64,000 nucleotides of DNA, taken from Bog-473 sp964457065 (GTDB lineage Bacteria > Actinomycetota > Acidimicrobiia > Acidimicrobiales > RAAP-2). Position 1 is the stretch's first letter. Each line of letters opens with the position of its first letter. Positions 50,528 through 59,144 of the stretch are shown here, in pieces. The translations under genes and the position numbers were made by a program. The stretch lies in NCBI GenBank assembly GCA_964457065.1, contig CAYWDQ010000001.1:1-64000 (forward strand), read 5' to 3'. The notes beneath the pieces were generated by a model, which did not search any database, was not told where the DNA came from, and saw nothing but the letters and a program-made list of their open reading frames with translations.

Positions 50528-50736
50528 GGGCCGGCTGTCATGGTCGTAGCCCGATTGTGCCAGGTCGGAGTCGAAAGCCACGTCCCGGATTCGGGCCCTG
50601 CGGGGGTCCAATCGAGGATTCGGGACATTGTGACGTTCGGCCCCGACCCATCCCGGTGTTCGCCGGGCGCGCTGGACTAAACATTGCAGGTGTAGGGCGG
50701 GTACTCGCCGACCACGGAACCCAAGGAGAGTTGTTG

Positions 50737-51138
50737 ATGCTTGCTTCCAGCTACCCGATACTCGATGCCTTCCTGACGATGCTGTACTTCTTCCTCTTCA
50801 TCATCTGGATCTGGCTGCTGATCATGGTGTTCATGGACATCTTCCGCAGCCATGACATGGGTGGCGGGGCCAAGGCGCTGTGGGTCATCTTCATCATCAT
50901 CCTCCCGTTCCTGGGTGTCTTCGTCTACCTGATCGCACGGGGCGGCAAGATGCACGAGCGCGCGGCGCAGCAGGCAGCGGAGCAGCAGAAGGCGTTCGAC
51001 GCCTACGTCAAGCAGGCGGCCGGCACCAGCGGGGACACCACCGCCGACCAGCTCTCCAAGCTGGCCGGTCTCAAGTCACAGGGCGTCATCACCGATGCGG
51101 AGTTCGACGCCCAGAAGGCCAAGATCCTGGCCAGCTAG
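50737..51138 (+). CDS. Two-helix membrane protein with SHOCT domain (copy 1)
   Basis: A 133-residue protein. Two hydrophobic helices (about 8-33 and 47-66) form a PLDc_N-like region, followed by a charged Ala/Gln-rich linker and a C-terminal SHOCT domain (DQLSKLAGLKSQGVITDAEFDAQKAKIL). SHOCT domains are short oligomerisation modules; the function is unknown. It is nearly identical in protein and DNA to 61849-62259. ATG 50737 follows CCAAGGAGAG. It precedes a UPF0104 gene by 36 bp. Confidence 0.88.
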   Translation: MLASSYPILDAFLTMLYFFLFIIWIWLLIMVFMDIFRSHDMGGGAKALWVIFIIILPFLGVFVYLIARGGKMHERAAQQAAEQQKAFDAYVKQAAGTSGDTTADQLSKLAGLKSQGVITDAEFDAQKAKILAS

Positions 51139-51174
51139 CAAGGCGGCTCCTCCGCTACCGAGTCCGACGCCCCG

Positions 51175-52335
51175 GTGGCGACAGCGAACGAGCCAGAAGA
51201 GGAATCCGCCCGGGCATCTGAACCGGGCGCCGGTGGGTCCGGCAGCGACGCCATGTCGCAGCGCCTGGCCACCCGAATTGAACAGGATGTCGAGTCACCC
51301 CTGCCGTGGCGGTCCGTCGCCAAGAAGGCCGTCATGGTGGTGGTGGCCGGCATCACCATCTACCTCGTGTTCCCGAGCCTGACCGAGGTCTTCGATTCCT
51401 GGCCGAAGCTGACGTCCCTCGACCCGGTGTGGTTCGCTCTCGCCTTGATCCTGCAAGTGGCGCACTTCACCTGCACGATCGCACTCCAACGGATTGCCCT
51501 CCGGACCAAGGCCTGGTTCTCGGTCGCCACGTCGCAGCTGGCAGGAAATGCCATAAGCCTCGTGGTGCCCGGCGGCGCCGCATTCGGCGCAGCCACCCAA
51601 TTCCGGATGCTCGCAGCGTCGGGCAACGACACTGCCACGGCGGTCGGCGGCCTCACCGCCTTCTCGCTGCTCGGCATTGGTGGCCTGCTCGCGCTGCCGG
51701 TATTCGTCCTGCCGGCGATCATCCTCGGGGCTCCGATCGACACGAGCCTCGAGCACGCAGCGCTCCTCGGAATCGTGGCCTTCGTGCTCTTCGCCGGCTT
51801 CGCTGCGCTCGTGCTCGTGATGGACGGCCCCGTCCGCTGGGTGGGCCGGGCGGTGCAGGCGACGCGCAACCGGTTGAAGCGTCATGCCGAGCCGATGACC
51901 GGCCTGGCCGACCGGCTGGTCTTCGAGCGGAACCGCATCAGGGACGTGCTGGGCCGGAAGTGGAAGGCGGCCATGCTGCTGAGCAGTGGCCGCCTGGCGT
52001 TCGACTACGGAACGTTGTTGGCGACGATCCGGGCGACCGGCGCCAAGCCGTCGCCCTCGCTGGTCCTGCTGGCCTATGCGGTTGCCGGTCTGCTCGCGCT
52101 GATCCCGATCACCCCCGGCGGTCTCGGGATCGTCGAGGCCGGCTTGAGCGCGCTGCTCATCCTGGCGGGGGTGCCCGGCGGTGACGCCGTCGTCGCCACG
52201 CTGGCCTACCGGATCCTCTCCTACTGGCTGCCCATCGTCGTGGGGCCGTTCGCCTACACGGCTTTCCGGCTGCGCTACGGCCGGCCCGGGGACGCTGGTG
52301 GACCGGGGACCGGCTCGGCGCTTGCAACGGGGTGA
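51175..52335 (+). CDS. UPF0104/lysylphosphatidylglycerol-synthase-like flippase-domain protein
   Basis: A 386-residue membrane protein with about eight helices. SLVVPGGAAFGAATQFRML near 126-144 and the C-terminal LALIPITPGGLGIVEAGLSALLILAG near 305-330 are hallmarks of the UPF0104/LPG-synthase transmembrane family, which flips or modifies lipids. The aminoacyl-transferase domain is absent. The N-terminal 40 residues are polar; GTG 51175 or the in-frame ATG 51253 could be the start. Same strand as the SHOCT gene, 36 bp after it. Confidence 0.85.
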   Translation: MATANEPEEESARASEPGAGGSGSDAMSQRLATRIEQDVESPLPWRSVAKKAVMVVVAGITIYLVFPSLTEVFDSWPKLTSLDPVWFALALILQVAHFTCTIALQRIALRTKAWFSVATSQLAGNAISLVVPGGAAFGAATQFRMLAASGNDTATAVGGLTAFSLLGIGGLLALPVFVLPAIILGAPIDTSLEHAALLGIVAFVLFAGFAALVLVMDGPVRWVGRAVQATRNRLKRHAEPMTGLADRLVFERNRIRDVLGRKWKAAMLLSSGRLAFDYGTLLATIRATGAKPSPSLVLLAYAVAGLLALIPITPGGLGIVEAGLSALLILAGVPGGDAVVATLAYRILSYWLPIVVGPFAYTAFRLRYGRPGDAGGPGTGSALATG

Positions 52336-52556
52336 CCGAGCCTCGACGGAGCGGCCTGTGCGCGGAGATCCGGTCGCCAACCGGTGACAGGCCGTCGCGC
52401 GCACTTCAGCCGGCGCGGTGCGTACGCCGACAGCCGGCCATGAGACGCCCTACCGGCGTGTGGTCGCTCGTAATGTCATTACTGTTGCGCCGCGTGCTTA
52501 CATTGCACGCGAGGCGTTGCGCAGGCGGGTCACGGACATGCGAGAAGACAACCACC

Positions 52557-54035
52557 GTGTATGAGGCAACATGGGAATCCGTCGGTGCCCATCGGGTTCC
52601 GGTCTGGTACGAGGACGCGAAATTGGGCGTCTTCCTGCATTGGGGCCTGTACTCGGTCCCAGGCTGGGCACCGCGAGTTCCCGACATTCAGGAGTTGCTC
52701 GTCAAGAGCGGTCCCAAACGGATGCTGCGGGAGAACCCGTACGCCGAGTGGTACCTCAACACCATGCAGATCAAGGGCAGCCCCACCCAGTTGCACCACG
52801 CACAGGTGTACGGGGACGATTATCCCTACGACAATTTCGTCAAGACGTTCGACGACGCCTCCGTCGGAGCGAACCTCGATGCCGTCGCCGACCTCTGCCT
52901 GACGGCAGGGGCGCGCTACGTCGTGCTGACGACGAAACATCACGAGGGTTTCGCACTCTGGCCCTCCGCAGTGCGCCACCCGGTGAAGGGCGAGTATCAC
53001 TCCCGTCGCGACCTGGTCGGTGACCTGAGCGGTGCGGTCCGCGCCAAGAGGATGCGCATGGGTCTGTACTACTCGGGAGGCTACGACTGGCCGTACAACC
53101 ATGCCGTCCTCTCCAAACCTGCCGATGCGGTGCTCGCCGTGCCGCACGGTCGGTCCTATGTGGACTACGTGACAGCGCACTGGCGAGAGCTGATCGACAG
53201 GTACCAGCCGTCCGTGCTCTGGAACGACATCTCCTGGCCGAGCGGTGGCAACCTGGCCGAGCTCTTCGCGTACTACTACAACAGGGTGGAAGAAGGCGTC
53301 GTCAACGACCGCTGGGTCGAGCCGAACCTGCCCCGCAACGCGTTCACGGACGGCCTCGTGCGCGGTGCGGGCTCCCTGTTGCAGCTGCTGTGGCCGTTCA
53401 TCCCTGATCGTCGCAAGCGCCTGACGTTCTCCACCCCGAAGCACTGCGACTTCCGCACACCGGAGTACGACGTCCTCCATACGGTCTCGGAGCGCAAGTG
53501 GGAGTTGGCCCGCGGCGTGGGCCACTCGTTCGGGGCGAATCGCCACGAGCTGGCCGAGGACATCATCAGCGACACCAAGCTGATCCAGATGTTCTGCGAC
53601 GTGGTGTCCAAGAACGGCAACCTGCTGATCGGTGTGGGCCCCCGGCCCGACGGCACCATCCCCGAGCTTCAGCAGGCTCCGTTGCGCGGACTCGGTACCT
53701 GGCTCGACTCGAACGGAGAGGCCATTTACGGAAGTCGCCCGTGGGTGATCACGGAGTCCGTCACGACAGAGGGAACGCCGTTGCGCTTCACCAAGAGCGG
53801 AGAGGGCGTCTACGTGCTCGTGATGGGCATGCCCGCTTCACGCCGGATCACCATGCCGGCGATCGACGGCTCGCGGGTGCGCCGGGTGCGCCTCGTCGGG
53901 GCTGAAGAGCTTCTCGAGTTCTCCCTCGACAACGGTGAGCTCACGGTGACCCTGCCCGAACGGCTTCCCCTGAAGGCAGTCACCGCGCTGGACCTCGGCA
54001 CCGAGGTGAGGGCACGACTGGGTCGAAGCCGATAG
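52557..54035 (+). CDS. GH29 alpha-L-fucosidase-like glycosidase
   Basis: About 492 residues, a typical GH29 length. WYEDAKLGVFLHWGLYSVPGWAPR near 15-38 and GARYVVLTTKHHEGFALWPS near 118-137 are family hallmarks. SVLWNDISWP near 220 holds the candidate nucleophile Asp, and GNLLIGVGPRPDG near 356 closes the barrel. A C-terminal beta domain follows. No signal peptide is seen with GTG 52557, so it appears cytoplasmic. A longer frame to 52332 contains Arg-rich, non-family sequence and was not used. It removes alpha-fucose or a related sugar from glycans. Confidence 0.88.
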   Translation: MYEATWESVGAHRVPVWYEDAKLGVFLHWGLYSVPGWAPRVPDIQELLVKSGPKRMLRENPYAEWYLNTMQIKGSPTQLHHAQVYGDDYPYDNFVKTFDDASVGANLDAVADLCLTAGARYVVLTTKHHEGFALWPSAVRHPVKGEYHSRRDLVGDLSGAVRAKRMRMGLYYSGGYDWPYNHAVLSKPADAVLAVPHGRSYVDYVTAHWRELIDRYQPSVLWNDISWPSGGNLAELFAYYYNRVEEGVVNDRWVEPNLPRNAFTDGLVRGAGSLLQLLWPFIPDRRKRLTFSTPKHCDFRTPEYDVLHTVSERKWELARGVGHSFGANRHELAEDIISDTKLIQMFCDVVSKNGNLLIGVGPRPDGTIPELQQAPLRGLGTWLDSNGEAIYGSRPWVITESVTTEGTPLRFTKSGEGVYVLVMGMPASRRITMPAIDGSRVRRVRLVGAEELLEFSLDNGELTVTLPERLPLKAVTALDLGTEVRARLGRSR

Positions 54036-54427
54036 GTCACACGGCGCGCATCGGAGAATCCGGCGGGTACCACTGGCCCTAGTAGGCTGACTCCCTCGCC
54101 CGCATGATCGACATATGGACGACGGTCGTCTGCACTGCAGTTCGCCGACAACAGATCCGGCGCGATCCCGCACGCGGAAGGGTCGTTTCGTTGTAGGAGG
54201 GGGAAATCCAACCCCAGGCGGCCCTTCGTCCATGCTCGCAACCCGCCACCCCGTTGGCCTCCGGGGTCTCACCTCGGAGCGCTGCGCAGCACCGGGTGGC
54301 CTCCACTAGCGACCACGTGGATCCGGTGTGATCCTCGCCACGGGGAGCAACTGGACAGCCGTCGGTCAGCAGTCGACCGCGTGCACGGGCTACGTTCGAC
54401 GCCTCTTGGCGAACCGGGGGAGGACGA
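54036..54427. other. Intergenic region without a supported gene
   Basis: A 392-bp gap between the fucosidase and the GAP-family gene. A 64-codon frame at 54115-54309 has no recognisable family. No tRNA, riboswitch or strong promoter is seen. Confidence 0.55.
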
Positions 54428-55084
54428 ATGCTTCTTGATCTGTTCGTGATCGGGTTGGTTGTGACCCTGGAGCCGATCCCGCTCACCGCGATGATCCTGC
54501 TGCTGGCGGCGGAACGGGGACTGATGAAGGGCCTGGGGTTCACCCTCGGGTGGCTCCTCACGCTGGTGGCGATCGTCGCGTTGACCGTACTGGTGACCGG
54601 GGGCAAGCCACTGATCCCCCAGAGCGCGCCGTCGACGGGCGCGCTGGCCCTCAAACTCGCTATCGGGGTCGGCCTGCTCTTCGTCGCCTACCGCCGCAAT
54701 CGCCGGCCGGCATCGACGGCACCCAAGAAGCAGCCCCGATGGATGTCCGGCATCGACCGGATCAACCCGCTCGCGGCGGCAGGGCTCGGTTTCCTGCTGC
54801 AGCCGTGGGTCCTGGTGGCGGCAGGGGTGGCCACCATCACGCAGGCGAATCTCTCCAACGGTGCGGAGTACTTCGGTGTCTTCGCGTTCTGCCTCTGGTG
54901 CACGGCGAGTTACCTCGTACTGGAGATCTATGCCGCGGTGCGACCCGAGGCGGTGAGGACCAGGCTCAACGCACTGCTCCAATGGATCAACGCGCACACG
55001 GACCAGGCGATCGTGTTCCTTTCTCTCGGGCTCGGGTTGTACCTGATGGCCAAGAGCATCTACGGCCTGGTCAGCGCAGGCTGA
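54428..55084 (+). CDS. GAP-family (Sap-like) membrane protein
   Basis: A 218-residue protein with about six hydrophobic helices. LVVTLEPIPLTAMILLLAAERG near 9-30 and NPLAAAGLGFLLQPWVLVAAGVATI near 112-136 match the GAP (Sap, sulfolipid-1-addressing) family of actinobacterial membrane proteins. Members help export glycolipids or peptidolipids. ATG 54428 follows GGGGGAGGACGA. It stands alone, with 118 bp to the next small membrane gene. Confidence 0.85.
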   Translation: MLLDLFVIGLVVTLEPIPLTAMILLLAAERGLMKGLGFTLGWLLTLVAIVALTVLVTGGKPLIPQSAPSTGALALKLAIGVGLLFVAYRRNRRPASTAPKKQPRWMSGIDRINPLAAAGLGFLLQPWVLVAAGVATITQANLSNGAEYFGVFAFCLWCTASYLVLEIYAAVRPEAVRTRLNALLQWINAHTDQAIVFLSLGLGLYLMAKSIYGLVSAG

Positions 55085-55202
55085 AGGCGGACGCGATCCC
55101 GGGGGCATTCCGTGCTCGGGCGTCTGGCGACCCTAGGCTTGTTCCCTACCCGGTCTCCGGGAACCATGCTGTGACGTCAACCCATCCATAGGGGGTATTC
55201 CG

Positions 55203-55433
55203 ATGTTCGCCTACACATGGCCGCTGCTGAGCCTGTTCTGGACGTTCCTGATGTTCGCGGGGGTCTTTCTGCTGCTCTTCTTCATCATCTGGTGCTTCGT
55301 CGACAACTTCCGCCGGCGCGACCACCACGGGTTGGCCAAGGCGGGATGGACGGTTCTCATCCTGGTGATCCCATTCTTCGGCGCGCTGATCTACATCATC
55401 GCCCGGCCGGCCGACGCCCAGCTCACGACCTGA
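55203..55433 (+). CDS. Small PLDc_N-type membrane protein
   Basis: A 76-residue protein with two helices (about 7-32 and 45-66) and the characteristic WCFVDNFRRRDHHGLAKAGWTVLILVIPFFGALIYIIARP pattern of the PLDc_N/cardiolipin-synthase N-terminal family. It lacks any catalytic HKD domain. It is shorter than but related to the membrane part of the SHOCT proteins at 50737 and 61849. Function unknown. Confidence 0.85.
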   Translation: MFAYTWPLLSLFWTFLMFAGVFLLLFFIIWCFVDNFRRRDHHGLAKAGWTVLILVIPFFGALIYIIARPADAQLTT

Positions 55434-55441
55434 ACCGAGCG

Positions 55442-55469
55442 AGCCGCCTTTCGTGGAGCGAGGGCGGCT
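55442..55469. terminator. Hairpin between convergent genes
   Basis: AGCCGCC (55442-55448) and GGCGGCT (55463-55469) form a perfect 7-bp stem with a 14-nt loop, between the small membrane gene and the arylamine N-acetyltransferase gene. Confidence 0.5.
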
Positions 55470-55500
55470 TCACCCGTCGTGCCGCCGGCGGGGAGGGTCG

Positions 55501-56316
55501 TCAACCGCGACGTTCCAGCACCAGGCGCCCCCCGTCGCCGAACACCACACCTTCGATGCCGAAACGCGCGGCAAGGAGGTCAGGCACATCGTGGAGCGGG
55601 ATCTCGGACACCGTCGATTCCCCCAGCACCGCTCGCTCAATCAGGACGGCCTGCTCATTGACGAAGAGCGTCAGGCAGCGCTCGGGGCTACGCAGTCCCG
55701 CCATGACGCCCGTCACGAACGGCGACTCGGGATGGGTGGCGGTGAACCAGTTGTTGACCTCGATGTCGACCTGCTCCGCCGGCTCGGGGACGAACCCGTA
55801 CATGTCGCTCCAGCCCCCGTCCTGGAACACCTGGAGGACGAGTTCGGGCCCGTCGGCGACGACCCGGTAGCGCCAGCCCGACTGGTCGGACTCGGCCCCG
55901 GTCTCGAAGGGGACGGGGTCGAGGAGGCCGCCGCCGCCGAACCCGACATCGGCCAGCCAGATGGCGCCGTCCCGGTCCGTCACCCGGAGGAGGAGGTGGT
56001 TCAGGGGTCGTGGCGAGCCCTCGGGTCCGAGGCGGACCCGGGCCAGCAGTGGGCTGACCTCCATGCCGCCGAGCGACTCGAGAGCCGAGGCGAGGAGGAG
56101 GTTGTGCTCGAAGCAGTAGCCGCCTCGACCCCGCCCCACCATCTTGGCCTCGAGGTCAGCGAGGTCGAGCGAGACGGGCGTGCCCGAGAACGAGTCGAAA
56201 TTCTCGAAGGGGATCGTCGTGGCATGCGCGCGGTGGATCTCCGATAGGCCCGCGTCGGCCCGGTCGGCCAGACCGATGCGCGCCAGGTAGGCCTCGACGG
56301 ATGCGAGCGGAGGCAT
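55501..56316 (-). CDS. nat: Arylamine N-acetyltransferase
   Basis: A 271-residue NAT, transferring acetyl groups from acetyl-CoA to arylamines or hydrazines. The catalytic triad is complete: Cys68 in GRGGYCFEHN, His107 in NHLLLRV and Asp123 in LADVGFGG. IPFENFDSFSG near 35-45 is also typical. ATG 56316 gives the usual NAT N-terminus; the open frame to 56388 is probably not translated. Related NAT genes in mycobacteria belong to steroid catabolism clusters; here the neighbours do not show that. Confidence 0.93.
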   Translation of the reverse strand: MPPLASVEAYLARIGLADRADAGLSEIHRAHATTIPFENFDSFSGTPVSLDLADLEAKMVGRGRGGYCFEHNLLLASALESLGGMEVSPLLARVRLGPEGSPRPLNHLLLRVTDRDGAIWLADVGFGGGGLLDPVPFETGAESDQSGWRYRVVADGPELVLQVFQDGGWSDMYGFVPEPAEQVDIEVNNWFTATHPESPFVTGVMAGLRSPERCLTLFVNEQAVLIERAVLGESTVSEIPLHDVPDLLAARFGIEGVVFGDGGRLVLERRG

Positions 56317-56458
56317 CGCGAAAAGAGGGTACTCGCCTACCGGCGGCCCGCACCAGGGAGAACGAACGTTCGGTGGCGCGACAGGCAACTCACATTTTCG
56401 CTCCGGCGAGTCGATCGGTATGGTTACGCCCGTCCAGGGGAACGTGCAGGAGCCGGAG

Positions 56459-56647
56459 ATGCAGAATCACCACCCGATCATCACCCAAGGCCCAGACCGG
56501 ACGTGGTTGGTCGAGTGTGCGCAGTGCCGCAACGACGTGACGTCGGCGGTGCCGATCGGCATCGGGATGCCGTTGCAGGACCGGGAGACAGCGGAACGGC
56601 TGCGCGACAACCACGCGGCCCGGCCCGTGCGGGCCGCGGCCTCCTGA
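56459..56647 (+). CDS. Small hypothetical protein with a Cys pair
   Basis: A 62-residue frame from ATG 56459, which has AGGAG about 6 bp upstream; the in-frame ATG 56420 is an alternative. It contains a WLVECAQC segment (CxxC-like spacing with both Cys) and an acidic/basic helix RETAERLRDNHAARP. Not assigned to a family. The strand and spacing fit a real small gene before the DUF302 gene. Confidence 0.5.
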   Translation: MQNHHPIITQGPDRTWLVECAQCRNDVTSAVPIGIGMPLQDRETAERLRDNHAARPVRAAAS

Positions 56648-56683
56648 GGACCGGCCCGTCACGACGGGTACGGGCTCGCAGCC

Positions 56684-57115
56684 GTGACGCCCGCGGCAGA
56701 TCAATCGGGGTCGGCCGGAGGGGCCAGCAGTGACACCGGCGTCGTCACCAAGCACAGTCCCCGCTCGGTGGCTGACACCGTGGCACGGCTCTTGGACCTG
56801 CTCGCGTCGAAGGGCGTGAAGGTCTTCGTGGTGATCGACCAGCGGGCCGAGGCGCTCGCGGTGGGTCTCGACCTGCGGGAGACCACCCTCGTCGTCTTCG
56901 GGAACCCGGCGGCGGGGACCGGAGTCATGGAGGTCGCGCCCCTGGCCGCCCTCGACCTCCCCCTGAAGGTCCTCGTGTGGTCCGGCGGGAACGGCGTCAC
57001 GCAGGTCAGCTACACCGACCCGTCGGTCTTGGGGTCCCGGTACGGACTCAATGCCGACCAGATGGCCGGCCTCGACGTGATCCATGGACTGACCGACGTG
57101 CTCGTCGCAGGGTAG
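56684..57115 (+). CDS. DUF302 domain protein
   Basis: A 143-residue protein. The DUF302 core spans about 18-125, with SVADTVARLLDLLASKGVKVFVVIDQRAEA near 28-57 and TTLVVFGNPAAGTGVMEVAPLAALDLPLKVLVW near 68-100, a classic signature. The fold is known structurally but the function is not. DUF302 genes often occur near sulfur or redox genes, and here one precedes a CsoR/CstR-type repressor and a CoA-disulfide reductase. The GTG start at 56684 has only a weak ribosome site. Confidence 0.85.
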   Translation: MTPAADQSGSAGGASSDTGVVTKHSPRSVADTVARLLDLLASKGVKVFVVIDQRAEALAVGLDLRETTLVVFGNPAAGTGVMEVAPLAALDLPLKVLVWSGGNGVTQVSYTDPSVLGSRYGLNADQMAGLDVIHGLTDVLVAG

Positions 57116-57131
57116 GCACCCTCGTACGCGG

Positions 57132-57147
57132 ATACCCATGGGGGTAT
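57132..57147. promoter_or_regulatory. CsoR/CstR-type operator
   Basis: ATACCCATGGGGGTAT: arms ATACCC and GGGTAT with a 4-bp ATGG centre. This is the G-tract inverted-repeat type bound by CsoR/CstR/RcnR repressors. It lies 44 bp upstream of the repressor gene. Confidence 0.7.
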
Positions 57148-57190
57148 ACGATGGGGCACCGCGGCGGTGTGGCGTCGAGCGAGGAGGGTC

Positions 57191-57460
57191 ATGCAGCTTC
57201 CCGAAGTGGTCGTTGAGGATGTCCGGAGGCGCCTCCACCGCGTGGCGGGCCAGATCGAGGGGGTCGAGCGCATGCTCGACGACGGCCGGGAATGCCGAGA
57301 CGTCGTGACGCAGATTTCCGCGGCGACCAAGGCACTCGAACAGGCGGGATTCAGACTCGTGGCCGCCGGCCTCACGTACTGCCTCGCCCATCCCGATGAG
57401 GCCGAGTTGGACGGGTACCCGCTCGACGAGGTCCAGCGCATGTTCATGAAGTTGGCGTGA
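57191..57460 (+). CDS. CsoR/CstR-family (DUF156) transcriptional repressor
   Basis: An 89-residue all-helical repressor of the CsoR family (RRLHRVAGQIEGVERMLDDGREC near 13-35). Cys35 and Cys64 are separated by 29 positions as in CsoR and CstR. The residue four before the second Cys, which is the copper-ligand His in CsoR, is Gly60 here. Loss of that His favours a CstR-like persulfide sensor over a copper sensor. ATG 57191 is chosen, preceded by GGAGGG; the frame opens earlier. Its stop overlaps the start of the CoA-disulfide reductase-rhodanese gene, so the two are coupled. Confidence 0.9.
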   Translation: MQLPEVVVEDVRRRLHRVAGQIEGVERMLDDGRECRDVVTQISAATKALEQAGFRLVAAGLTYCLAHPDEAELDGYPLDEVQRMFMKLA

Positions 57461-59133
57461 CAGTGCGCGGCCGCAGGATCGTAATCGTGGGCGGGGTGGC
57501 CGGAGGGATGTCCGCCGCCACCAGGCTCCGGCGCCTGGACGAGGAGGCGTCGATCGTCGTGCTCGAGCGCTCGGGGCACGTGTCGTACGCCAACTGTGGC
57601 CTGCCGTACTTCGTCGGTGGCGTGATCGAGGACGAGGACGACCTCCTGCTGCAGACGCCGGAGCGGCTCTTCGACCGGTTCCGGCTGGACGTCCGGGTCG
57701 GGACAGAGGTCGTCGCGATCGACCCGGGAAACCACAGCGTCACTGTGCACGCCGCCGGGGACGGCGCCATTGAGCTCGCCTATGACGCGCTGATCCTCAG
57801 CCCGGGCGCGGCGCCGGTCCGGCCCCCGCTGCCCGGGTTCGACCGGGTGCGTGTCCTGCGCACCGTCGAGGATGCCGAGCTGTTGGCCGGCGAGGCCAAG
57901 GGCAAACCGCGGAGCGCCGTCGTCATCGGTGCCGGGTTCGTGGGGCTCGAGACGGCCGAGAACCTGGCGCAGCTGGGAATTCAGACCACCGTCGTCGAGG
58001 CGGCCGAACAGGTCCTGACGCCACTGGACCCTGAGCTCGCGGTGCTCGTCGCGTGCGAGATGGTGGCCCACGGTGTCGCGGTCGAGACGGGAGTGAGTGT
58101 CGCCGAGGTGACCGATGCCGGCGTCGTGCTGGCGGATGGCAGGGCCATCCCGGGCGACCTGGTGGTTGCAGCCATCGGCGTCCGGCCCGACGTGCGCCTG
58201 GCAGAGATGGCCGGGCTCGCACTCGGGCCGCACGGGGGCATCGCCGTCGACGACGACGGCCGGACCAGTGCCGCCGACGTCTACGCCGTCGGCGACGCGG
58301 TCGAGAAGGCGGACTCTGTCGGCGGCGGCTCCTCGCTCATCGCCCTGGCCAACATCGCGAACCGGCAGGGTCGCCGGGTCGCCGACACCATCTGCGGCCT
58401 GACCGTCCGCAAGGCCCCCTCGCAGGGGACGGCCATCGTCAAGGTGTTCGGCCTGACGGCGGCCATGACCGGGTGGAACGAGCGGCGGCTTCGCGCCGCG
58501 CCGCGGCGGTACCGGGTCATCCACTCGCACCCCATGAGCCACGCCGGCTATTACCCAGGGGCAGAGCCGATGTCGCTCAAGCTGCTCTTCGACCCTGACG
58601 ACGGGGTCATCCTCGGTGCGCAGGCGGTCGGTGGCTCGGGCGTCGACAAGCGCATCGACGTGCTCGCCACCGCACTGGCGGCGGGCCTGCGCGCGGACGC
58701 GTTGGCCGACCTCGAACTGGCCTACGCGCCCCCGTTCTCCTCGGCCAAGGATCCGGTCAACATGCTCGGCTACATGGCGGAGAACCTGATGTCGGGCGAG
58801 TGCGAGGTGGTCGACGCATGCGAAGTGGCCGGACTGGTGGACCAGGGGTGGACGCTGCTCGACGTCCGCACGGAAGACGAGTACCAGCTCGGTGCCATCC
58901 CCGCCAGCGTGAACGCCCCGCTCGACACGCTGCGCGAGCATCTCGCAACCTTGGGCCCGGGCCCCTTCGTCGTCTACTGCGAGGTCGGCCAGCGCGGCCA
59001 CACGGCGACCATGCTGCTGCACGAGCTCGGATTGCGGGCCCGGAACCTGGACGGCGGCTACCGGACCTGGCGCTGCGCCGACGCCGCCGCCGCGCGTGAC
59101 CCGCGACGGCTCCGGCCCACTGGCGTGACGTAA
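57457..59133 (+). CDS. CoA-disulfide reductase with C-terminal rhodanese domain
   Basis: A 558-residue fusion. The flavoprotein part has IVIVGGVAGGMSAATRLRR (FAD) near 8-26, the redox Cys47 in SYANCGLPYF, a second nucleotide motif VVIGAGFVGLETAENLAQLG near 155-174, and the dimer domain to ~445. The rhodanese domain (about 455-545) includes LLDVRTEDEYQLGAIP and the active Cys508 in VVYCEVGQRG. Such fusions reduce CoA persulfides/disulfides and handle sulfane sulfur. GTG 57457 overlaps the repressor stop by 4 bp. The order repressor then enzyme supports a persulfide-inducible unit. Confidence 0.93.
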   Translation: MTVRGRRIVIVGGVAGGMSAATRLRRLDEEASIVVLERSGHVSYANCGLPYFVGGVIEDEDDLLLQTPERLFDRFRLDVRVGTEVVAIDPGNHSVTVHAAGDGAIELAYDALILSPGAAPVRPPLPGFDRVRVLRTVEDAELLAGEAKGKPRSAVVIGAGFVGLETAENLAQLGIQTTVVEAAEQVLTPLDPELAVLVACEMVAHGVAVETGVSVAEVTDAGVVLADGRAIPGDLVVAAIGVRPDVRLAEMAGLALGPHGGIAVDDDGRTSAADVYAVGDAVEKADSVGGGSSLIALANIANRQGRRVADTICGLTVRKAPSQGTAIVKVFGLTAAMTGWNERRLRAAPRRYRVIHSHPMSHAGYYPGAEPMSLKLLFDPDDGVILGAQAVGGSGVDKRIDVLATALAAGLRADALADLELAYAPPFSSAKDPVNMLGYMAENLMSGECEVVDACEVAGLVDQGWTLLDVRTEDEYQLGAIPASVNAPLDTLREHLATLGPGPFVVYCEVGQRGHTATMLLHELGLRARNLDGGYRTWRCADAAAARDPRRLRPTGVT

Positions 59134-59144
59134 TGCCCCGCCTG

